From Pantoea agglomerans (GTDB taxonomy: Bacteria; Pseudomonadota; Gammaproteobacteria; Enterobacterales; Enterobacteriaceae): a stretch of 64,000 nt of DNA. Numbering within the stretch: position 1 is the first letter of the stretch; each line of letters starts with the position of its first letter. Below are positions 8,860 to 18,838 of this stretch, in pieces. The notes under the pieces are model-generated. The model had not been told where the DNA came from and searched no databases. It saw only the letters and a list, made by a program, of their open reading frames with translations. The stretch is from NCBI RefSeq assembly GCF_020149765.1, contig NZ_CP083809.1, positions 2,790,001-2,854,000 on the forward strand, read 5' to 3'. Both the position numbers and the translations under genes were made by a program.

Positions 8860-9982
8860 GCAGCGCCTCCAGCAGTGCGTCGATATCCTCTGCCCGATGG
8901 GCAGCGGTCAGGGTAATGCGCAGCCGCGCGGTGCCGGGCGGCACGGTCGGGGGGCGAATGGCGCTGACCCAGCAGCCCGCCTGCGCCAGCCGCTGCGACA
9001 GCGCCAGCGCGGCACCGTTGTCGCCGACGATCAGCGGCTGTATCGCGCTGTCGGACGGCATCAGCGACCAGGGCAAGCCCGCCGCGCCGCGGCGAAAGCG
9101 CTGAATATTGTCGCTGAGCCGCTGACGCAGGGCGTCGCCGCGCTGCACCTCGCCCAGCGCCGCCAGCAGCGCGCTCGCCTGAGCGGGCGGCATCGCCGTG
9201 GAGTAGATAAGGTGACGGGAGAACTGCAGAAAATAGTCGGCGGTGGCGTCATCGCACAACAGCGCCGCGCCGCTGACGCCGAAGGCCTTGCCAAAGGTGA
9301 CCACCAGCAGCTCCGGCTTAACACCCTGCCGCCAGCAGCTGCCGCGCCCCTGCTCGCCCACCACGCCGACGCCGTGGGCGTCATCCACCAGCAGCCAGCC
9401 GTCGGCGCGGCGGGCAGCGGCGGCGATCTCCGCCAGCGGCGCGCTGTCGCCGTCCATGCTAAAGATCCCCTCGGTAATCACCAGGGTTTCGCCGTCGCAC
9501 GGCGACGCCAGCCGCTGCGTCAGGCTTGCGACATCGTTATGGTGAAAGCGGCGCAGCGTCGCAGGCGTATGGCCCGCCGCATCAAGCAGCGAGGCGTGCG
9601 CCAGCCTGTCGGCGATAATGCGGTCCTGTTTCTGCGCCAGCAGATGCACAATCGCCTGATTGGCGGCGAAGCCGGAGATAAACAGCAGCGCGCGCGAATA
9701 GCCGAGCCAGTCGGCGAGCTGCGCCTCCAGTTCGCCGTGGCGTTCGCTGTAGCCGGTGACGTGGCTCGACGCGCCAGCCCCCGGCGCCCCCTGACGCCAG
9801 CCGGCGATCACTGCCGGATGCTGGCTCAGGCCGAGATAGTCGTTGCTGGAAAAGTGGCGGTACAGGTTGCCCTCAATCTGCAGCGTGCGGGTATCGTTGC
9901 GCGCTACCAGACGGCGCTGCCGCCAGCCATCAGCGGCGCGGCGCATCGCCAGCGCCTGCGCCATACGCGTGGAGAAGCTCAT
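8840..9982 (-). CDS. bioF: 8-amino-7-oxononanoate synthase BioF
   Basis: BioF is a PLP-dependent alpha-oxoamine synthase that condenses pimeloyl-ACP with alanine. The 380-residue product shows [13 protein letters not shown] near residue 45, [15 protein letters not shown] around the cofactor-binding Asp/His region, and [13 protein letters not shown] with the PLP lysine. Length is typical (about 384). It starts at the bioB stop (TAATG overlap) and runs 20 bases into bioC. Confidence 0.97.
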   Translation of the reverse strand: MSFSTRMAQALAMRRAADGWRQRRLVARNDTRTLQIEGNLYRHFSSNDYLGLSQHPAVIAGWRQGAPGAGASSHVTGYSERHGELEAQLADWLGYSRALLFISGFAANQAIVHLLAQKQDRIIADRLAHASLLDAAGHTPATLRRFHHNDVASLTQRLASPCDGETLVITEGIFSMDGDSAPLAEIAAAARRADGWLLVDDAHGVGVVGEQGRGSCWRQGVKPELLVVTFGKAFGVSGAALLCDDATADYFLQFSRHLIYSTAMPPAQASALLAALGEVQRGDALRQRLSDNIQRFRRGAAGLPWSLMPSDSAIQPLIVGDNGAALALSQRLAQAGCWVSAIRPPTVPPGTARLRITLTAAHRAEDIDALLEALHDAAGE

Positions 9983-11013
9983 TACAGCGCCGCGTTATAG
10001 AACTGTTCTGTGTCGGCGTGGAACAGCTGCTCGCTCAGCTGCTGCTGCTGTTCGTTATCGCCGTGTGCGGTGTGGGTATGTTCCGGGTTAAGGCCCAGCT
10101 TGCGGAACAGCAGCAGGTCTTTATCCTCTTCCGGGTTCGGCGTGGTGAGCAGCTTGCAGCCGTAGAAAATAGAGTTGGCACCCGCCATAAAGCACATCGC
10201 CTGGGTCTGCTCGTTCATCTGCTCACGGCCCGCTGAGAGGCGTACGTGCGAGGTCGGCATCATGATGCGCGCCACGGCGATGGTGCGAATAAAGTCGAAC
10301 GGCTCGACGTCGTCATTGTCCGCCAGCGGCGTGCCTTTGACCTTTACCAGCATATTAATGGGCACGCTCTCCGGCGGCGTCGGCAGGTTCGCCAGCTGCA
10401 CCAGCAGTCCGGCGCGGTCGCTTACGGTCTCACCCAGCCCGACGATGCCGCCCGAGCAGACTTTGATCCCGGCGTCGCGCACTTTGCCGAGCGTATCCAG
10501 CCGCTCCTGATAGCTGCGCGTGGTGATGATGCTGCCGTAAAATTCCGGCGAGGTGTCGAGATTGTGGTTATAAAAATCGAGCCCGGCGCCCGCCAGCCGC
10601 TGCGCCTGACTGTCGCTTAGCGTGCCAAGCGTCATGCAGGTTTCCATTCCCAGCGCTTTTACGCCCTGCACCATCTGCTCCAGATAGGGCATGTCGCGGT
10701 CGTTAGGGTTTTTCCACGCCGCGCCCATGCAGAAGCGGCTCGATCCCGCCGCTTTTGCTTTGCGCGCCGACGCCAGCACCTCCTGCACCTCCATCAGCCG
10801 CTCGGACTCAAGGCCGGTTTTATAGCGGGCGCTCTGCGGACAATATTTGCAGTCTTCCGGGCAGGCGCCGGTTTTAATCGACAGCAGCGTGCTGACCTGA
10901 ACCTGGCGCGGGTCGAAATGCTGGCGGTGCACCTGCTGCGCCTCAAACATCAGCTCAAGAAAAGGTTTATCAAACAGCGCCTGCGCCTGCGCCAGAGTCC
11001 AGTGTTGTGCCAT
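9982..11013 (-). CDS. bioB: Biotin synthase BioB (radical SAM)
   Basis: BioB inserts sulfur into dethiobiotin using a radical SAM 4Fe-4S cluster and a sacrificial 2Fe-2S cluster. The 343-residue product carries the cluster motif CPEDCKYC (Cys-x3-Cys-x2-Cys), then [12 protein letters not shown] and the C-terminal [15 protein letters not shown] region. The first gene of bioBFCD, it is divergent from bioA with a BirA operator between. Transcription should be repressed when biotinyl-5'-AMP-BirA accumulates. Confidence 0.98.
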   Translation of the reverse strand: MAQHWTLAQAQALFDKPFLELMFEAQQVHRQHFDPRQVQVSTLLSIKTGACPEDCKYCPQSARYKTGLESERLMEVQEVLASARKAKAAGSSRFCMGAAWKNPNDRDMPYLEQMVQGVKALGMETCMTLGTLSDSQAQRLAGAGLDFYNHNLDTSPEFYGSIITTRSYQERLDTLGKVRDAGIKVCSGGIVGLGETVSDRAGLLVQLANLPTPPESVPINMLVKVKGTPLADNDDVEPFDFIRTIAVARIMMPTSHVRLSAGREQMNEQTQAMCFMAGANSIFYGCKLLTTPNPEEDKDLLLFRKLGLNPEHTHTAHGDNEQQQQLSEQLFHADTEQFYNAAL

Positions 11014-11062
11014 TGCCTACTCCAAAAAAAGGGTGTCATCCCGACAGTTAACGTGGTTATAC

Positions 11063-11095
11063 TTGTAAACTAAATCTTTTTATTTTTGTTTACAA
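11063..11095. promoter_or_regulatory. BirA operator (bioO) between bioB and bioA
   Basis: Inverted arms TTGTAAAC (11063-11070) and GTTTACAA (11088-11095) are separated by 17 A/T-rich bases. This is the enterobacterial bioO layout, where the BirA dimer bound to biotinyl-5'-AMP represses the divergent bioA and bioBFCD promoters. The right arm ends five bases before the bioA ATG, as close as in E. coli. The spacing is one base shorter than the E. coli operator as I recall it. Confidence 0.9.
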
Positions 11096-11100
11096 CTACC

Positions 11101-12393
11101 ATGTTCACCTCTCAGGACGCCGAATTTGACCGCCAGCACATCTGGCATCCCTATACCTCAATGCGCGATCCCTTGCCCTGCTATCCGGTGGTCGCAGCGC
11201 AGGGCACGCAACTGCAGCTGGCTGACGGCCGCGAGCTGGTGGACGGCATGTCCTCCTGGTGGGCGGCGATCCACGGCTATAACCACCCGCGCCTGAACAA
11301 GGCGATGCAGGATCAGATGGCGCAGATGTCGCATGTGATGTTCGGCGGCATTACGCATCCTGCGGCGGTGAAACTCTGCCGCCAGCTGGTGGCGATGACG
11401 CCCGCCGCGCTGGAGTGCGTATTTCTCGCCGATTCTGGTTCGGTCGCGGTGGAAGTGGCGATGAAGATGGCGATGCAGTACTGGCTGGGCCGCGGCGAAA
11501 CGCGCCAGCAGTTTCTTACGCTGCAGCGCGGCTACCACGGCGACACCTTTGCGGCGATGTCGGTGTGCGATCCCGATAACTCGATGCACAGCCTGTGGCG
11601 CGGCTATCTGCCGATGCACCACTTCGCCGCCGCGCCGCAGTGCCGCTTTGACGATCCCTGGGACGAGCGCGACGCGGATGACTTTGTCCGCCTGATTGAG
11701 CAGCACCATGCGCAGCTTGCCGCGGTGATCCTTGAGCCCATCGTGCAGGGCGCGGGGGGAATGCGCTTCTATCATCCGCGCTATCTGCAGCGGGTGCGCG
11801 CCTGCTGCGATCGCTATGATGTGCTGCTGATCGCCGACGAAATCGCCACCGGCTTCGGCCGCAGCGGCAAACTTTTCGCCTGCGAACATGCAGAGGTGAC
11901 GCCCGATATTCTCTGCGTCGGCAAGGCGCTGACCGGCGGCATGATGACGCTGGCAGCGACCCTGACCACGCGCCGCGTCGCCGAGGCTATCAGCGACAGC
12001 CCGGCGGGCTGTTTTATGCACGGGCCGACCTTTATGGGCAATCCGCTGGCGTGCGCCGTCGCCGCAGAGAGCCTCGCGCTGCTTAACGAAGGCCACTGGC
12101 CGCAGCAGGTGGCGCGCATTGAGCAGCAGCTGCGCGACGAGCTGATGCCGCTGCGCGCTGCGCCGCAGGTGGCGGATGTGCGCGTGCTGGGGGCGACTGG
12201 CGTTGTTGAGACGCGTCGTCCGGTGAATATGGCCGCGCTGCAGCGCTTTTTCGTCGAGCGCGGCGTCTGGATCCGTCCCTTTGGCCGCCTGATCTATCTG
12301 ATGCCGCCCTATATCATCACGCCGCAGGCGCTGCGCCAGCTCACCCAGGCGATTGCCGAGGCGCTGACGCAGGAGGCGCATTTCAGCGCGTAA
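11101..12393 (+). CDS. bioA: Adenosylmethionine-8-amino-7-oxononanoate aminotransferase BioA
   Basis: BioA is the PLP enzyme that uses SAM as amino donor to convert 8-amino-7-oxononanoate to 7,8-diaminononanoate. The 430-residue product shows the N-terminal DRQHIWHPYTSM, the PLP-contact segment IADEIATGFGRSG and the lysine region CVGKALTGGMM. The ATG at 11101 was taken over an in-frame TTG 15 bases upstream that lies in the BirA operator. There is no clear Shine-Dalgarno sequence, as the operator occupies that place. Confidence 0.97.
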   Translation: MFTSQDAEFDRQHIWHPYTSMRDPLPCYPVVAAQGTQLQLADGRELVDGMSSWWAAIHGYNHPRLNKAMQDQMAQMSHVMFGGITHPAAVKLCRQLVAMTPAALECVFLADSGSVAVEVAMKMAMQYWLGRGETRQQFLTLQRGYHGDTFAAMSVCDPDNSMHSLWRGYLPMHHFAAAPQCRFDDPWDERDADDFVRLIEQHHAQLAAVILEPIVQGAGGMRFYHPRYLQRVRACCDRYDVLLIADEIATGFGRSGKLFACEHAEVTPDILCVGKALTGGMMTLAATLTTRRVAEAISDSPAGCFMHGPTFMGNPLACAVAAESLALLNEGHWPQQVARIEQQLRDELMPLRAAPQVADVRVLGATGVVETRRPVNMAALQRFFVERGVWIRPFGRLIYLMPPYIITPQALRQLTQAIAEALTQEAHFSA

Positions 12394-12479
12394 ACGTCGC
12401 TAACTGCTGGAACCGCCTCTGTTTTTCGCTAAGATGGAAAGCGTTCATACTGAAGGTTCATGACAACCGAGGAGAGAAG

Positions 12480-12956
12480 ATGCGCGTTTTCAGCAATGAC
12501 TTTAACGACGGCGACAAAATGCCGGAGCGCCAGGTGTTTAACGGCATGGGCTACCAGGGGGATAACATCTCTCCGCACCTGGCGTGGGACGATGCGCCGG
12601 AAGGCACCAAAAGTTTCGTTGTGACCTGTTTCGATCCCGATGCGCCGACCGGTTCCGGCTGGTGGCACTGGGTGGTGGTAAATATTCCCGCCAGCACCCA
12701 GCTGCTGGAGCAAGGCGCCGGTTCCGGCCAGGCGATGCTGCCGCAGGGGGCGCTGCAGACGCGCACCGATTTCGGCAAAGCGGGCTACGGCGGCGCAGCG
12801 CCGCCGCAGGGCGAAAGCCATCGCTATATTTTTACCGTGCATGCGCTGGATGTAGAGACGATTGAGGTAGACGCCGAGGCAAGCGGTGCCATGGTCGGCT
12901 TTAACGTGCACTTCCATGCGCTGGCGAGCGCCAGCATTACGGTGAACTATTCGTAA
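12480..12956 (+). CDS. ybhB: PEBP-family protein YbhB
   Basis: Member of the phosphatidylethanolamine-binding protein/Raf kinase inhibitor-like family (YbhB/YbcL type). Bacterial members are small cytoplasmic proteins with an anion-binding pocket; their role is unclear. The 158-residue product has the family signature FDPDAPTGSGWWHWVVVNIP (residues about 50-70) and a GKAGYGGAAPPQGESHRY block. Length equals E. coli YbhB (158), which also follows bioA. GGAGAG lies just before the ATG. Confidence 0.92.
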   Translation: MRVFSNDFNDGDKMPERQVFNGMGYQGDNISPHLAWDDAPEGTKSFVVTCFDPDAPTGSGWWHWVVVNIPASTQLLEQGAGSGQAMLPQGALQTRTDFGKAGYGGAAPPQGESHRYIFTVHALDVETIEVDAEASGAMVGFNVHFHALASASITVNYS

Positions 12957-12966
12957 CGGATTTGAA

Positions 12967-12989
12967 GGCGGCGCGCGATAAGCGGCGCC
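12967..12989. terminator. Hairpin between convergent ybhB and rpn
   Basis: GGCGGCGC and GCGGCGCC can form a seven-of-eight base-pair stem around a seven-base loop, eleven bases after the ybhB stop and before the end of the convergent nuclease gene. There is no clear T-run on either strand, so this is only a possible terminator or palindromic repeat. Confidence 0.3.
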
Positions 12990-13002
12990 GCTACGCCAGC
13001 GA

Positions 13003-13923
13003 TTAGTGACGGATTTGCGCCAGCTCCGCCTCGCTCAGGCCGGTCGCTTGCTGGACCGACTCGCTGGCCATGCCCATCTCCAGCAGGCGTCGCGCGACTT
13101 CAAGCTTGCCCTCGTTGCGGCCCGCCTGACGGCCAAGCTGGATGCCTTTTTCCATCCCTTTCTGTTCAAGCTGTTCTGCAATAGTCATCAATTCCTCCTC
13201 CTGCTGCGGCATCCGCTGTGCCAGCTCGCGAACAAAAGCTTTGGCGTCTGAGGTTTCGCCAGCCTGAAGAATGTAGTGTATCAGCGATATTAACTGCGAT
13301 GAAGAGAGATAACCGGCCAGAAGGATGGACGCCAGCTTGTCCAGAATCTCGATTAAATCGCGTTGATGAATATGCTTTTGCAGCAGCGTCAGCGCGGCCA
13401 TCGTGCGATGACCGGCAATCTCTTCATCAGGTATCACGGTGACGTCTACCAGCGGAAAAGCGCTGCCGTAGAGCCCCGCCGCCAGCGCCGGATCGCTGAA
13501 CTCATCCAGCCAGCAGGTTGACCAGGGATAGGGGCGGCGCTTGCCCACGTAGAACAGCACCGGTATCACCAGCGGCAATTTTTTATGACCGGCATCGAGA
13601 TGGCGCTGCATAGCGGCTACCGCATAGCGCAGCAGCCTGAATGCCATATGTTTATCCGGCGTGGACTGGTGCTCAATCAGCACATAAACATAGCTGTCAT
13701 CGCCGGCGGTGGTTTTCAGGCTATAGAGCACGTCGCTGATATAGTGTCGCAGATCGTCCTCAATAAATGAGCCGGACTCCAGCTTTAGCGTGCTGAGATC
13801 GCAGACGGCGCGCAGTTCAGGCGGAAGGTGGATTAACATAAAATCGCGGGCGATTTCCGGCTGGGCGAGAAACTGCCGGAACGCAGCGTCGTGCGGGGTG
13901 GGCGTGCGGTTTTTCTTCTTCAT
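13003..13923 (-). CDS. Rpn family recombination-promoting nuclease / putative transposase (PD-(D/E)XK)
   Basis: The 306-residue product resembles the YhgA-like/Rpn family, whose E. coli members RpnA-E promote RecA-independent recombination and have DNase activity. The N-terminus MKKKNRTPTPHDAAFRQFL, the acidic segment ESGSFIEDDLRHYISDVLYS (Asp near residue 70) and the following VYVLIEHQS give the Asp and Glu-x-Gln of the nuclease core. The C-terminus has a GMEKGIQLGRQAGRNEG repeat-like tail typical of the family. The ATG at 13923 was preferred over an upstream frame extension. The family is known for rapid gain and loss. Confidence 0.85.
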   Translation of the reverse strand: MKKKNRTPTPHDAAFRQFLAQPEIARDFMLIHLPPELRAVCDLSTLKLESGSFIEDDLRHYISDVLYSLKTTAGDDSYVYVLIEHQSTPDKHMAFRLLRYAVAAMQRHLDAGHKKLPLVIPVLFYVGKRRPYPWSTCWLDEFSDPALAAGLYGSAFPLVDVTVIPDEEIAGHRTMAALTLLQKHIHQRDLIEILDKLASILLAGYLSSSQLISLIHYILQAGETSDAKAFVRELAQRMPQQEEELMTIAEQLEQKGMEKGIQLGRQAGRNEGKLEVARRLLEMGMASESVQQATGLSEAELAQIRH

Positions 13924-14022
13924 CGTTCCTGACTCCGAAAAAAACAATCCGCCTATCCTGTCACAGCCTGAAGGGGTCGATATTGATCCTGCCGCGGCCT
14001 CCTGCCATTTAGCTAAAGGCGC

Positions 14023-14040
14023 GCGGGGCCGCGACCCCGC
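14023..14040 (-). terminator. Possible terminator downstream of pgl
   Basis: GCGGGG and CCCCGC form a six-pair stem with a six-base loop 18 bases past the pgl stop. On the minus strand it is followed by GCGCCTTTAG, a weak T-run. A weak intrinsic terminator is possible. Confidence 0.35.
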
Positions 14041-14058
14041 TGCACCTGAGTTATCTGC

Positions 14059-15057
14059 TTAGTCGAGCTGGTGGATCACCACCCACATCGGGCCCTGGCC
14101 TACCGCGTAGCGCGCCAGCGGAGTCAGCAACCCTTGTGGCTCGCTGATGCGGTACACTTCGATATGGTGCGATTTCTGGCCTGCCGCCACCAGATAGCGC
14201 CCGCTGTTATCGATATTAAAGCCGCGCGGCTGGGTTTCGGTCGGCTGGTAGCCCTCGATAGAAAGCAAGCCGCCATCTTCGCTGACGCTGAACACCGTAA
14301 TGGTGCTGCTGGTGCGATCGCAGGCGTAAAGGAAGCGGCCATTGGGCGTCAGATGGATATCCGCCGCCCAGCGCGTTTCGTTAAAGCCAGGCGGCATCAT
14401 GTCCAGCGACTGTACGCGCTCAACTTCCCCGCGCGCGTTGCTCAGCGCCCAGACGTCGACGGTGCTGTCGAGCTCGTTGACGCAGTAGGCGTAGTTGCCG
14501 TTGGGATGAAACGCCATATGGCGCGGGCCCGCGCCCTCTACCGTGGTGACCTGCGCCTGCGTGCGCGGCGCCAGCGTGCCGTCAGCGCTCAGCGAATAGA
14601 GGCAGATGCGATCCTGCTTCAGCGCCGGGACGAACAGCGTCTGATTGACGTTGTCGATATTGGCGGAGTGGCAGCCGTCCAGCTCGCGGATCACCTGCGT
14701 CGGCGCCTGCGGCAGGCCATCTGCGCCAATCGGGCTGACGCTGACGCAGGCGTCGTTATAGGAGCCGCAAAACAGGTAGCTGCCGGTGCGATCGGTGGAA
14801 ATATGGGTCGGGCTGCCCGGCAGCGGCGCTTCGCCCGCTTCGCTCAGGGTGCCGTCAGCGGCAATGCGGAACGCCAGCACGCGGAAGTTCGGGCGCACGC
14901 CGACGTAGAGAAAATCTTTTTTCGGGCTGACCACCATCGGCTGAACCTGGCCGGAGACGTCAGTTACCTGCAACAGCGAAAGCGCGCCCTCTTCATCTAA
15001 CCGCCACGCGTGGATCTGCTGGCTCTCGGGACTGGCGGTATAAACGACTTGTTTCAT
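14059..15057 (-). CDS. pgl: 6-phosphogluconolactonase Pgl
   Basis: Pgl hydrolyses 6-phosphogluconolactone to 6-phosphogluconate in the oxidative pentose phosphate pathway. The 332-residue product is the seven-bladed beta-propeller type (YbhE family), not the NagB-like type. It begins [20 protein letters not shown] and carries repeated blade segments such as [17 protein letters not shown] and [18 protein letters not shown]. Length fits E. coli Pgl (331). AAGGAG precedes the chosen ATG. An in-frame upstream extension lacks family similarity. Confidence 0.96.
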   Translation of the reverse strand: MKQVVYTASPESQQIHAWRLDEEGALSLLQVTDVSGQVQPMVVSPKKDFLYVGVRPNFRVLAFRIAADGTLSEAGEAPLPGSPTHISTDRTGSYLFCGSYNDACVSVSPIGADGLPQAPTQVIRELDGCHSANIDNVNQTLFVPALKQDRICLYSLSADGTLAPRTQAQVTTVEGAGPRHMAFHPNGNYAYCVNELDSTVDVWALSNARGEVERVQSLDMMPPGFNETRWAADIHLTPNGRFLYACDRTSSTITVFSVSEDGGLLSIEGYQPTETQPRGFNIDNSGRYLVAAGQKSHHIEVYRISEPQGLLTPLARYAVGQGPMWVVIHQLD

Positions 15058-15214
15058 GCATTCTCCTTGTTCGCAGCCTGTCAGTTTATGTCTGTGGCTC
15101 ACTGTAGCCTGTTTTGCCACGGTGCGCCGGAATCATTTGTGCCCTGCTTTTTGTCTCAGGCCCGCGCCCGGGTGTAGACTCGATGCCTCTTTAATCCTTC
15201 AGACGGAATAAGCC

Positions 15215-16033
15215 ATGAGCTATCGCGTAATCGCCCTCGATCTTGACGGCACACTGCTGACGCCCGCAAAAACCATCCTGCCCCAGTCAATCGAGGCGCT
15301 GAAGCGCGCTCGCCAGGCTGGCGTAAAAGTGGCTATCGTGACCGGCCGTCACCACTGCGCCATCCACCCTTTTTATCAGGCGCTGGAGCTTGATACACCC
15401 GCAATCTGCTGCAACGGCACCTATTTGTATGATTATCAGGCAAAAAAGGTGCTGACTGCCGATCCGCTGGATAAGGATCAGGCGCTGCGCGTCATTGAGA
15501 TGCTGGATGCGCACCAGATTCACGGCCTGCTCTACGTCGACGATGCGATGCTCTATCAGACGCCAACCGGCCACGTAACGCGCACCCTGAAATGGGCTGA
15601 ATCACTGCCGCCGCATCAGCGTCCGCTGTTTGTTCAGGTGCCGAACCTGGCGCAGGCGGCGCGCGACGCACAGGCGATCTGGAAGTTCGCGCTTTCCCAT
15701 GAAAACACCGCCGAACTGCAGCAGTTCGCGACGCACGTGGAAGCGGAGCTGGGACTGGCGTGCGAATGGTCGTGGCACGATCAGGTGGATATTGCACAGC
15801 GCGGCAACAGCAAAGGCAAGCGGCTGGCGGAGTGGGTCGCCTCACTGGGCCTGACCATGCAGGACGTTATCGCCTTCGGCGACAACTACAACGATCTCAG
15901 CATGCTGGAAGCGGTCGGGCTCGGCGTGGCGATGGGCAATGCCGACGAGGCGATCAAGGCGCGCGCGAAGCAGGTGATCGGCACCAACCTTGAGCCGGGC
16001 ATCGCCGCGGTGATCGAGCAGCAGCTGCTCTAG
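15215..16033 (+). CDS. ybhA: HAD-family pyridoxal phosphate phosphatase YbhA
   Basis: Cof-type HAD hydrolase. The E. coli orthologue dephosphorylates pyridoxal 5'-phosphate and some sugar phosphates. The 272-residue product shows HAD motif I DLDGTLLTP at residues 8-16, motif II VTGRHH, and motif IV GDNYNDLSMLEAVGLGVAMGNA (split: GDNYNDLSMLE then VGLGVAMGNA). It lies divergent from pgl and its stop codon directly abuts the modC stop on the other strand. Confidence 0.93.
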   Translation: MSYRVIALDLDGTLLTPAKTILPQSIEALKRARQAGVKVAIVTGRHHCAIHPFYQALELDTPAICCNGTYLYDYQAKKVLTADPLDKDQALRVIEMLDAHQIHGLLYVDDAMLYQTPTGHVTRTLKWAESLPPHQRPLFVQVPNLAQAARDAQAIWKFALSHENTAELQQFATHVEAELGLACEWSWHDQVDIAQRGNSKGKRLAEWVASLGLTMQDVIAFGDNYNDLSMLEAVGLGVAMGNADEAIKARAKQVIGTNLEPGIAAVIEQQLL

Positions 16034-17092
16034 TCAGGCGGCGACCGACACGCTTTTTATCTGGGCATAGAGCCACTGATCCGGCCGAATGCCCAGCTCA
16101 TCTCGCGCCCAGGGCGAAATGCGCGCCCAGAGTTCGCTGACGCCGATGCGCAAGCGAACCTCGACCTGATCGCCCACCTCAAGCAGCTCCACCACCTGCG
16201 CCGGCAGTATATTGCGTATTGAACTGTGCTGCGGCTGCTGCAGCGCCAGCGAGACGTCCGCCGAGGCGATGCGGATGCGCAGCACCGTTTTTACCGGATA
16301 GTTAACCCGGCTTACCCAGATATGCTGGTCGCCAAGCGACAGCGCGCTCATGGGATAGTCGGGATGATGCTCCAGCACCTGCACGCGCAGCACGCTGGTC
16401 AGCTCGCTTACCGGCAGCCAGGGCCGCATCGCGCTGCTGCTCCAGACCTTCTCCAGCGGGCCGAAAGCCTTAACGCCGCCGCGATCCAGCACCAGCACGT
16501 TCTCCGCCAGCTGTAAAATTTCATCCAGACTGTGGGTAACGTAGAGCACCGGAATATCGACCTGCTTCGCCAGCTTCTGCAGATAGGGCATCAGCTCGCG
16601 CTTGCGCGGCAGATCGAGCGAGGCGAGCGGCTCGTCCATCAGCAGAATATCGGGCGCGCTCAGCAGCGCGCGGCCAATGGCGACGCGCTGCTTTTCACCG
16701 CCCGACAGCGACAGCGGAAAGCGATCCAGCAGCGTTTCCAGCCCCAGCAGCGCCACCAGCGCGTCGAACTGCCCTTTCATCGCGGGCGACATGCCGTAGT
16801 GCAGATTGCCGCGCACGCGATAGTGTGGAAAGAGCCGTGCATCCTGAAATACATAACCGACGCGGCGTTTTTCCGGCGGCAGCATTACGCCCTTTTCTAC
16901 GTCGAGCAGCACGCGGCCGTTCAGCGCAATCGTGCCGCGCTGCGGCTGCGTCAGACCGCTGATGGCGTTAATCAATGAGGTCTTGCCGGCGCCGGAGACG
17001 CCAAATAGCGCAGTAATCCCCTTCGCCGGGATCTGCGCGTCAATATCGAGCTGGTGATCACCCAGCCGCTGTGAAAAATTCAGCGTCAGCAT
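16034..17092 (-). CDS. modC: Molybdate ABC transporter ATPase ModC
   Basis: ModC powers molybdate uptake through ModB. The 352-residue product has Walker [12 protein letters not shown] near residue 32, signature [15 protein letters not shown] near residue 130, Walker [13 protein letters not shown], and a C-terminal Mop/TOBE domain of about 70 residues that binds molybdate (around [19 protein letters not shown]). Length equals the E. coli protein (352). It starts one base inside the modB stop and is the last gene of modABC. Confidence 0.97.
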   Translation of the reverse strand: MLTLNFSQRLGDHQLDIDAQIPAKGITALFGVSGAGKTSLINAISGLTQPQRGTIALNGRVLLDVEKGVMLPPEKRRVGYVFQDARLFPHYRVRGNLHYGMSPAMKGQFDALVALLGLETLLDRFPLSLSGGEKQRVAIGRALLSAPDILLMDEPLASLDLPRKRELMPYLQKLAKQVDIPVLYVTHSLDEILQLAENVLVLDRGGVKAFGPLEKVWSSSAMRPWLPVSELTSVLRVQVLEHHPDYPMSALSLGDQHIWVSRVNYPVKTVLRIRIASADVSLALQQPQHSSIRNILPAQVVELLEVGDQVEVRLRIGVSELWARISPWARDELGIRPDQWLYAQIKSVSVAA

Positions 17093-17781
17093 CAGGCACC
17101 CATCCTTTTACGGCCCCAGCGCGCCAGCCATTCTGAAATCAGCAGCGACAGCAGCGCCAGCGCGATGGCGATAACGCAGAGCCGCGCCGCCGCCCCCTCA
17201 GCGCCAGGGGTCTCAATCAGGGTAAACATCGCCAGCGGCAGCGTGCGCGTCTCCTGTGGAATATTAGAGACAAAGGTAATGGTAGCGCCGAACTCACCCA
17301 GCGAGCGGGCAAAGGCCAGCACGGTGCCAACGATAATGCCGGGCAGGGTCAGCGGCAGCGTGATGGTGAAGAACACGCGCCAGCGCCCGGCACCGAGGGT
17401 ACGCGCCGCCTGCTCCAGCCGCAGATCCACCGCCTCCAGCGCCAGCCGGATGGCGCGCACCATCAGCGGAAAGGCGATCACCGCCGAGGCGAGCGCCGCG
17501 CCGCGCCAGCTAAAGGCGAAGCTAAAGCCGAACCAGTCATAGAGATACTGGCCAATCACGCCGCGCCGGCCCAGGCCTATCAGCAGCAGATAGCCCACCA
17601 CCACCGGCGGCAAGACCAGCGGCAGATGAATAATGCTGTCGAGCAGCGATTTGCCTGGAAACTGGCAGCGCACCAGAATCCAGGCCGTAAGGATGCCAAA
17701 CGGCAGGCTGAACAGCACCGCGATGCTGGAGACTTTCAGGCTAAGCACCACTGCCTGCCATTCGGGATCGCTGAGTATCAT
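17092..17781 (-). CDS. modB: Molybdate ABC transporter permease ModB
   Basis: Inner membrane channel subunit of the ModABC molybdate importer. The 229-residue product begins [20 protein letters not shown] and has about five hydrophobic spans, with the cytoplasmic EAA loop seen as [20 protein letters not shown] near residue 140. It overlaps modA by four bases and modC by one, so the three are translationally coupled. Length matches E. coli ModB (229). Confidence 0.97.
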   Translation of the reverse strand: MILSDPEWQAVVLSLKVSSIAVLFSLPFGILTAWILVRCQFPGKSLLDSIIHLPLVLPPVVVGYLLLIGLGRRGVIGQYLYDWFGFSFAFSWRGAALASAVIAFPLMVRAIRLALEAVDLRLEQAARTLGAGRWRVFFTITLPLTLPGIIVGTVLAFARSLGEFGATITFVSNIPQETRTLPLAMFTLIETPGAEGAAARLCVIAIALALLSLLISEWLARWGRKRMGA

Positions 17782-18551
17782 GCTTTTGGGGAGAATCCGT
17801 ACTGTTTGAATACCGCGGCCGCCTGCGGCCCTTTCAGATAGTCATAAAACGCCTTTACCGCGGCGTTGCTATGCCCTTTTACCATTGCCATCGGGTATTC
17901 CACCGGCTTATGGCTGTCAGCCGGGAACGTGCCGACCACCTGAACTTTCTCGCTGGCCACCGCGTCCGAACCATAGACGATGCCGTAGGGCGTCTCATTG
18001 CGCTCAACCAGCGCCAGCGCGGCGCGCACATTATTGGCGCGCGCCAGCGACGGCGAGAGCTGCTCCCAGGCGCCCAGCTTCTGCAGCGCTTCCTGCGCGT
18101 AGATGCCGGCAGGCACATGGTCTGGATCGCCGACCGCCAGCCGCTCGCCTTTCAGCAGGCTTTGCCAGTCGGTCTGCTGATTCAGCGTCACCGACTGCGC
18201 GCCAGCGCTGCGCGGCGCCACCAGCACCAGCTCGTTGCCGAGCAGGGTCACGCGCGTGGTCTCCTCCATGCTCTTTTTCGCCACGGCGTCATCCATCCAC
18301 TGCTGGTCCGCTGAGATAAAGAGATCGGCGGGTGCGCCCTGCTCAATCTGGCGCGCCAGGGTAGAAGAGGAGGCGAACGACGAGACCACCTCAACGCCGG
18401 TTTTCTTTTTATACTGCGTCGCAATCTCCTGCAGCGCGTTAGTCAGCGACGCGGCGGCGAAGACGGTAATTTTTTCAGCGGCAACCGCCTGACCGGCCAG
18501 CGTGACGCTCAGCGCGGCGGTAAGGCCCCAGCAACAGGATCGGAATGACAT
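17778..18551 (-). CDS. modA: Molybdate ABC transporter periplasmic binding protein ModA
   Basis: Periplasmic molybdate/tungstate-binding protein that feeds ModBC. The 257-residue product has a signal peptide (about 24 residues ending GQAVAA) then EKITVFAAASLTNALQEIA, where the ASLT serine is part of the oxyanion site, and ASSSTLARQIEQGAPADLFI. It is the first gene of modABC. A ModE-like operator lies 18 bases upstream of the start, so repression by molybdate-ModE is expected. Confidence 0.96.
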   Translation of the reverse strand: MSFRSCCWGLTAALSVTLAGQAVAAEKITVFAAASLTNALQEIATQYKKKTGVEVVSSFASSSTLARQIEQGAPADLFISADQQWMDDAVAKKSMEETTRVTLLGNELVLVAPRSAGAQSVTLNQQTDWQSLLKGERLAVGDPDHVPAGIYAQEALQKLGAWEQLSPSLARANNVRAALALVERNETPYGIVYGSDAVASEKVQVVGTFPADSHKPVEYPMAMVKGHSNAAVKAFYDYLKGPQAAAVFKQYGFSPKA

Positions 18552-18568
18552 GGTGTTCTCCAGTTATG

Positions 18569-18592
18569 CGTTGTGTAAGTGATGATACAACG
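18569..18592. promoter_or_regulatory. ModE operator upstream of modABC
   Basis: A 24-bp element has inverted ends CGTTGT and ACAACG with a T/A pair next inside, the form of the ModE operator of E. coli modA. It sits 18 bases before the modA start, where ModE-molybdate would block transcription. The regulator gene modE is about 400 bases away on the opposite strand, as in E. coli. It closely resembles the element at 2775-2798. Confidence 0.7.
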
Positions 18593-18651
18593 CGCGCCAG
18601 AACAGCGTGAAAAAATTATCGGCAGGAAAAGAAGAAGGTTGAGCAGGCACA

Positions 18652-18676
18652 ATAAAAAACGCCCGCTCAGGCGGGC
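18652..18676 (-). terminator. Rho-independent terminator of acrZ
   Basis: On the minus strand GCCCGCCTGAGCGGGC forms a six-pair stem and is followed by GTTTTTTATTG, a clear T-run, ten bases past the acrZ stop. It would separate acrZ from modABC, which is transcribed in the same direction. Confidence 0.85.
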
Positions 18677-18685
18677 GTCGGGGAA

Positions 18686-18838
18686 TTAACGGGCAGAGCG
18701 TGAAGCGTGTTCGCGGCGGCCAAATTTCGAGATGACGTTGAACACCTCGCCCAGACCATAAATCAGGCCCAGCATAATTGCCATCACCACCGGCACCATA
18801 ATCACCGCCACAGCAAGGCTTTTTAACAGTTCCAGCAT
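18686..18838 (-). CDS. acrZ: Multidrug efflux pump accessory protein AcrZ
   Basis: AcrZ is a single-span inner membrane protein that binds AcrB and widens the substrate range of the AcrAB-TolC pump. The 50-residue product begins [19 protein letters not shown] and continues as one hydrophobic helix to [15 protein letters not shown], closely matching E. coli AcrZ (49 residues). The C-terminal tail differs ([12 protein letters not shown]). It lies between modA and modE, its usual place. Found by translating the minus strand directly. Confidence 0.93.
   Translation of the reverse strand: MLELLKSLAVAVIMVPVVMAIMLGLIYGLGEVFNVISKFGRREHASRSAR

Noticed and set aside
12957-14058. A lambda-type attB core between ybhB and pgl
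   Set aside because: The 15-base core GCTTTTTTATACTAA was not found in the non-coding parts of the interval.
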